From positions 1 through 59,225 of the forward strand of contig JAVDPD010000033.1 of NCBI GenBank assembly GCA_031296935.1: a DNA stretch of 59,225 nt. The letters are read 5' to 3'. Of the stretch, positions 56,122-59,225 are shown piece by piece. A program made the position numbers and the translations under genes. How positions within the stretch are numbered: position 1 is the first letter of the stretch; each line of letters begins with the position of its first letter. This DNA comes from Cerasicoccus maritimus (GTDB lineage Bacteria; Verrucomicrobiota; Verrucomicrobiia; Opitutales; Cerasicoccaceae). A model generated the notes under the pieces. That model searched no databases. It worked only from the letters and a program-made list of their open reading frames with translations, and was not told the DNA's origin.

Positions 56122-58037
56122 TGACTTACCTTCATCAAATTAATCGATGCGGTATCAGTCTTCGGGCTGTTGCCTTCTGGGGATTGCTGCTCGCTACCGC
56201 CAGTGAGATCAAAGCGTTGGAGTGGGAAGTCGAAATCGTTGCCGATGCGGGCGTGAACATCGGCCTCTCGCTGGCCTATGCTCCGAGCGGCGATAAAGGC
56301 ATTGCTTATGGTGATATCGACACCCGCACGCTTCAATTTCTGGAGTGGTCTGCCGACACAGAAACGTGGGCAATGGAAAGCGTTGATACTTCAAGCAATG
56401 TTGGTCTTTACCCAAGCTTGGTTTACGATGCAAGTGGCCAACCAGCGATTGCCTACTTCGATGATCAGGAAGATGACTTGAAGTTTGCCCGACGTGAGCA
56501 AGGTGCGTGGGTGATCGAATCAGTGGATACTGCTGGCACAGCTGGTCGATATCCATCGCTGGCACTCAACTCTGAGGGGCTTGCGCTCATCGCATACTCG
56601 CGAGGCAGTGAAGGGCTCTATCTGGCTCGCGAAACGCAAGGTGGTTGGCAGACCGAGCAGGTTGGTAATTACGGAACGGTTGGCACGCACAACTCGCTGG
56701 CGATCATGCCAAATGGTCAGCCCGCCATTGCCACGTATCATTCGGGCCGTGATGCTTTATGGTTCTATGCCTTTGACGGTCTGGAGTGGACGGGAGTCGA
56801 AGTGGACTACGATGCAAGTGGTGCTGGAGACTATGGGCGGTATGCGTCGCTAGCCATTGGTAACGACGGTCAACCGGCGATCGCATATCACGATGATGGC
56901 ACATCTGTGCCCAAATACGCGACGTTCGACGGACAAGACTGGCATACCGAGACGATTGATGCTGAAGCCGCTGGCGGCGAGGATACTTCACTCACCTTTA
57001 ACTCAGCCGGTGTGCCAGTTGTCGCATATCGCGTGAATACTCTGGGCTCACCAGACATGGGCGTGGCTACCCTCGTAGACAGCAGTTGGGAAGTTGAACT
57101 GATTGAAACAAGCGGCACAACTGGTATCTTTGCATCGGCAGCAAGCAATAGCGCTGGGAGCGAAGTGTCGATTGCCTGGTTTCGCGATACCGGCGATACG
57201 ATTCGAATGGCGACCTATGTTTTTCCAGAGTCTTTCACCACCACAATCGATGAGTCATCGAAATATGCTTACGCCGCCAATGCCGGTTGGATTTCGTTAC
57301 GAAATGATGCGGTCGAAGCCAGTGTCATCGTCTACGATGGCTATTTAACCGGCTATGCCTACGCCGCTAATTTCGGATGGATTCACTTTGGCGATGGACC
57401 CGTAAACGGTTACGCTTATGCCAATGATTCCGGTGATGATTACGGCGTAAACCTTACTGCTGGTGGCCGCTTGGAAGGCTATGCCTATTCTCCAAGTACA
57501 GGCTGGATCAACTTTGAGCAGGAGTTTGGCTTGCCGCAGATCGAACTGAGGACAGGTGAGTTCTCGGGTTATGCCTGGAGCGGAAATTTAGGTTGGATCA
57601 ATTTGGGCGTCAGTCTGTTGCAGACCCTATCAATCGCAGTCGTCGACAGCGATGAGGACGGGCTCTCCGACTCATGGGAGTTAAGTCGTCTGGGCGCTCT
57701 CGACATCGCTGATTCCACCACCGATACTGATGGTGATGGCATGACAGATCGAGAAGAAGAGTTGGCTGATACCCATCCCCTTGACCCTAAATCCTTCTTG
57801 GTGGCAAATCTTCAAAACGATCCTAAAACGGGTAGCCTGTTACTTGTAGTGGATGGAGCCAGTGCTTCCCGATTATTCGGTGTCGAATACTCGCCGACAC
57901 TTCCTGGCCAATGGGAAGACTTTGGCTTCGGGATGCTCAGCGCCAGCGAGGTGTCTTTGCTCGAAATCGATACAGAAGCGCTCGACGAGCAGCAGAATTT
58001 CTTCCGTATTATAGCCAGACCTCCACTACGTGATTGA
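56118..58037 (+). CDS. Large exported repeat protein (propeller + GWI repeats + calcium repeats)
   Basis: 639 aa. The N-terminal half has about seven repeats of the form PS-L-Y-ASGQPAIAYFDD (for example VGLYPSLVYDASGQPAIAYF), as in sugar-binding or sialidase-like propellers. Then about five repeats GYAYAANFGWIHFGDG with aromatic cores, then a thrombospondin-3-like calcium-binding stretch (DSDEDGLSDSWEL, DTDGDGMTDREEE), then a C-terminal sandwich. Signal peptide near residues 15-33. Overlaps the previous gene; the two form an extracellular pair. Confidence 0.75.
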   Translation: MMTYLHQINRCGISLRAVAFWGLLLATASEIKALEWEVEIVADAGVNIGLSLAYAPSGDKGIAYGDIDTRTLQFLEWSADTETWAMESVDTSSNVGLYPSLVYDASGQPAIAYFDDQEDDLKFARREQGAWVIESVDTAGTAGRYPSLALNSEGLALIAYSRGSEGLYLARETQGGWQTEQVGNYGTVGTHNSLAIMPNGQPAIATYHSGRDALWFYAFDGLEWTGVEVDYDASGAGDYGRYASLAIGNDGQPAIAYHDDGTSVPKYATFDGQDWHTETIDAEAAGGEDTSLTFNSAGVPVVAYRVNTLGSPDMGVATLVDSSWEVELIETSGTTGIFASAASNSAGSEVSIAWFRDTGDTIRMATYVFPESFTTTIDESSKYAYAANAGWISLRNDAVEASVIVYDGYLTGYAYAANFGWIHFGDGPVNGYAYANDSGDDYGVNLTAGGRLEGYAYSPSTGWINFEQEFGLPQIELRTGEFSGYAWSGNLGWINLGVSLLQTLSIAVVDSDEDGLSDSWELSRLGALDIADSTTDTDGDGMTDREEELADTHPLDPKSFLVANLQNDPKTGSLLLVVDGASASRLFGVEYSPTLPGQWEDFGFGMLSASEVSLLEIDTEALDEQQNFFRIIARPPLRD

Positions 58038-58093
58038 AACCTGGAACGCGATGCGCTCCTCATCGACGCCCGTCATGCTTTTACGATTCGTAT

Positions 58094-58116
58094 GAACCGT
58101 CGCGTTGCGACGGTTC
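58094..58116. repeat. Perfect hairpin GAACCGTCGC-GTT-GCGACGGTTC
   Basis: 10-bp stem and 3-nt loop. The 19-nt stretch ATGAACCGTCGCGTTGCGA (58092-58110) recurs as a direct repeat at 58754-58772, where the right arm has decayed. The two copies flank the SnoaL-like gene. Confidence 0.6.
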
Positions 58117-58186
58117 AATCCTAGGCCGCATCAACGGAGGGATGTTCCACTCGTCGGCGCAATCCATCCAACGCCGCCGTATGTCG

Positions 58187-58656
58187 CTAGCTGCCGGTGG
58201 ATGACTGGATGCGGGTTGCGCGCGGGATGTCTTGGATGGGCGAGGAGTGCTCCTGGATGATTTTCCAGCCGTCGCCGTCGCGGCGGAGTCCGCATTTGCA
58301 CACGGTGCAAATCTATCGGTCCAGCGGGACGCTGGCTCGAACGAGACGAGCGCGGTGTCGCCCTCGGTCCAGACCTGAAGCTCCTTCGCGTAGGAATCAT
58401 AAAATTCGACGACTTGCATGTCGCTGCGATACAGCTCGGCGATGGCCTGGTAGCCGCGGAAGGTTTTCCCAACGGACACCACACCGTGACTCCTCGGGTC
58501 CTCCGCGTAAAACCCCGCCATCAACGCTGGATCGTTCCGGTTGTAGGCCGCAACCCACTCCAACGCGAACGCCCGCGCACTGTTATCGGACTCATTCGCG
58601 CCCCATGCGAGAGGTGCCAGGAGGAAGAAGGTCAGCAAGGGGAGGGCGGCTTTCAT
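58187..58656 (-). pseudogene. SnoaL-like protein interrupted by a two-hairpin repeat
   Basis: Signal peptide MKAALPLLTFFLLAPLAWGA, then a SnoaL/DUF4440-like domain: EWVAAYNRNDPALMAGFYAE, GYQAIAELYRSDMQ, EGDTALVSFE. Here the 52-bp repeat at 58284-58335 intervenes. After it the correct continuation, RRDGDGWKIIQEHSSPIQDI, lies in another frame and ends at a stop at 58187-58189. The current frame instead reads on to 58081. The spacing suggests some 15-25 residues were lost as well, so it may be a replacement rather than a pure insertion. Probably non-functional. Confidence 0.75.
58284..58335 (+). repeat. Two-hairpin dispersed repeat, copy 4 (inside a gene)
   Basis: Identical to copy 1 over 52 bp except one loop base (ACG instead of ACT). 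It lies within the SnoaL-like coding sequence, showing the element can move. Confidence 0.9.
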
Positions 58657-59175
58657 GGATGTTTGGATTTTAGGTTCGCTCTCTGGTTTGGCGCTTCGAA
58701 TGCATTGATAGAGAAGCGAGGCAAAGAGGCTGGTTATGCGTTATTTAATACGAATGAACCGTCGCGTTGCGATGAAGAATTTTATTCTCGTTTACCGGAG
58801 GTGAAGCCCCCGTCTATGATTGAGAAGTGCCTTCGGCACATCGTATGTGGACGATGTAGCATTGCCCGCGGTGCCGTATGCCACGATGCCCTTGCCGCAT
58901 AGACCGAGATGGGTATTGTCTACTATGCTGTATTGCTCAATTTGCGTGGCTTGGCCTTGGCGTTACTAGAGCCTGAATTCGATGCGCTGCTGACTTCGCC
59001 CCGTTGATCCCGAAGGGATCGCTCATTTAGGCCACTTCGATTAACAGACAGTTTCCACACAGCAGATGATCTTTGTTTCTTTTCGATATTTGCAGAGTGC
59101 GCGTTGAGGTCCGTGAGTGCACCGCGATGATGCATTTAAGTCATTTAATGGTTGATTTGATGAATTGAGGCAGGC
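58657..59175. other. Gene-poor right end
   Basis: About 520 bp with no credible gene. It holds the decayed direct repeat at 58754-58772 and small hairpins such as GATCCC-GAA-GGGATC near 59007. Confidence 0.5.
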
Positions 59176-59225
59176 TCATGCTGGGCGATGAAACATCGCG
59201 AAGCGGTCGAGGTTGTAGGTGAGGT
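59176..59225 (-). mobile_element. Possible transposase C-terminus (cut by window edge)
   Basis: The last minus-strand codons read LTYNLDRFAMFHRPA and then stop (59176-59178). LTYNLxRF is reminiscent of the C-terminus of DDE transposases of the IS4/IS1182 type. Only 15 residues are visible, so this is tentative. Confidence 0.3.

Noticed and set aside
58923..59135. 70-codon minus-strand frame near the right end
   Set aside because: Low-complexity Ser/Asn/Lys composition, no domain, no neighbour context; likely non-coding.

Overview
The window is a 59 kb chromosomal piece that looks like a Verrucomicrobiota genome, most likely Opitutia/Puniceicoccales-like. That is inferred from gene content: a gyrB-gyrA pair, PEP-CTERM anchored proteins, a DUF481 outer-membrane protein, a VWA/HEAT-repeat pair, large secreted repeat proteins, and mostly Shine-Dalgarno-poor starts. 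No rRNA, tRNA or CRISPR array was recognised. Both edges seem to cut transposase genes: an IS630-like 5' end on the left and a possible transposase 3' end on the right.

Layout. 0.3-5.4 kb: gyrB and gyrA on the minus strand, with a clear terminator and two inverted heptanucleotide arrays between them. 5.7-9.7 kb: a small membrane protein, an MscS channel, an Rrf2 regulator, then poorer, AT-richer DNA with a PEP-CTERM relic, an orphan gene and a PEP-CTERM protein. 9.8-17.7 kb (minus): a CysJ-like flavoprotein, two membrane orphans, a thioesterase, a porin, and a cupredoxin - adenylate cyclase - zinc-knuckle protein cluster. 17.9-22.6 kb (plus): DUF481, gpmA, a degenerate HAD-like protein, a TPR protein and a small secreted protein. 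22.8-25.4 kb: an ammonium-transporter/histidine-kinase fusion translationally coupled to a stand-alone receiver, with a near-consensus sigma-54 promoter. 26-34.9 kb: MHS transporter, nitroreductase, lipoprotein, a complete TolC-MFP-ABC tripartite exporter, RsmE and a GT2. 35-41.4 kb: a repeat-dense gap (167 bp MITE, 23-bp-period palindrome array), ilvB, a Phd/YoeB operon carrying a third zinc-ribbon gene, a secreted GATase-like protein and YmdB. 41.4-49.3 kb: VWA and HEAT proteins, a cytosine methyltransferase with vsr, PlsY and SerA. 49.4-58.7 kb: DUF362-like, TPR lipoprotein, SDR, two large secreted repeat proteins and a disrupted SnoaL-like gene.

The most interesting material is not classical genes. 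(1) A dispersed two-hairpin repeat occurs four times at or in the 3' ends of minus-strand genes. Its stems show compensatory changes, and one copy sits inside and frameshifts the SnoaL-like gene. (2) vsr is split at a nine-G run; one G fewer restores a complete Vsr. (3) Four 18-bp palindromes lie at an exact 23-bp period. (4) A 167-bp element has perfect terminal inverted repeats and TA ends. (5) The Amt-kinase has a sigma-54 promoter. (6) A toxin-antitoxin operon carries an overlapping third gene. All functional calls rest on motif recognition by eye; no searches were run.
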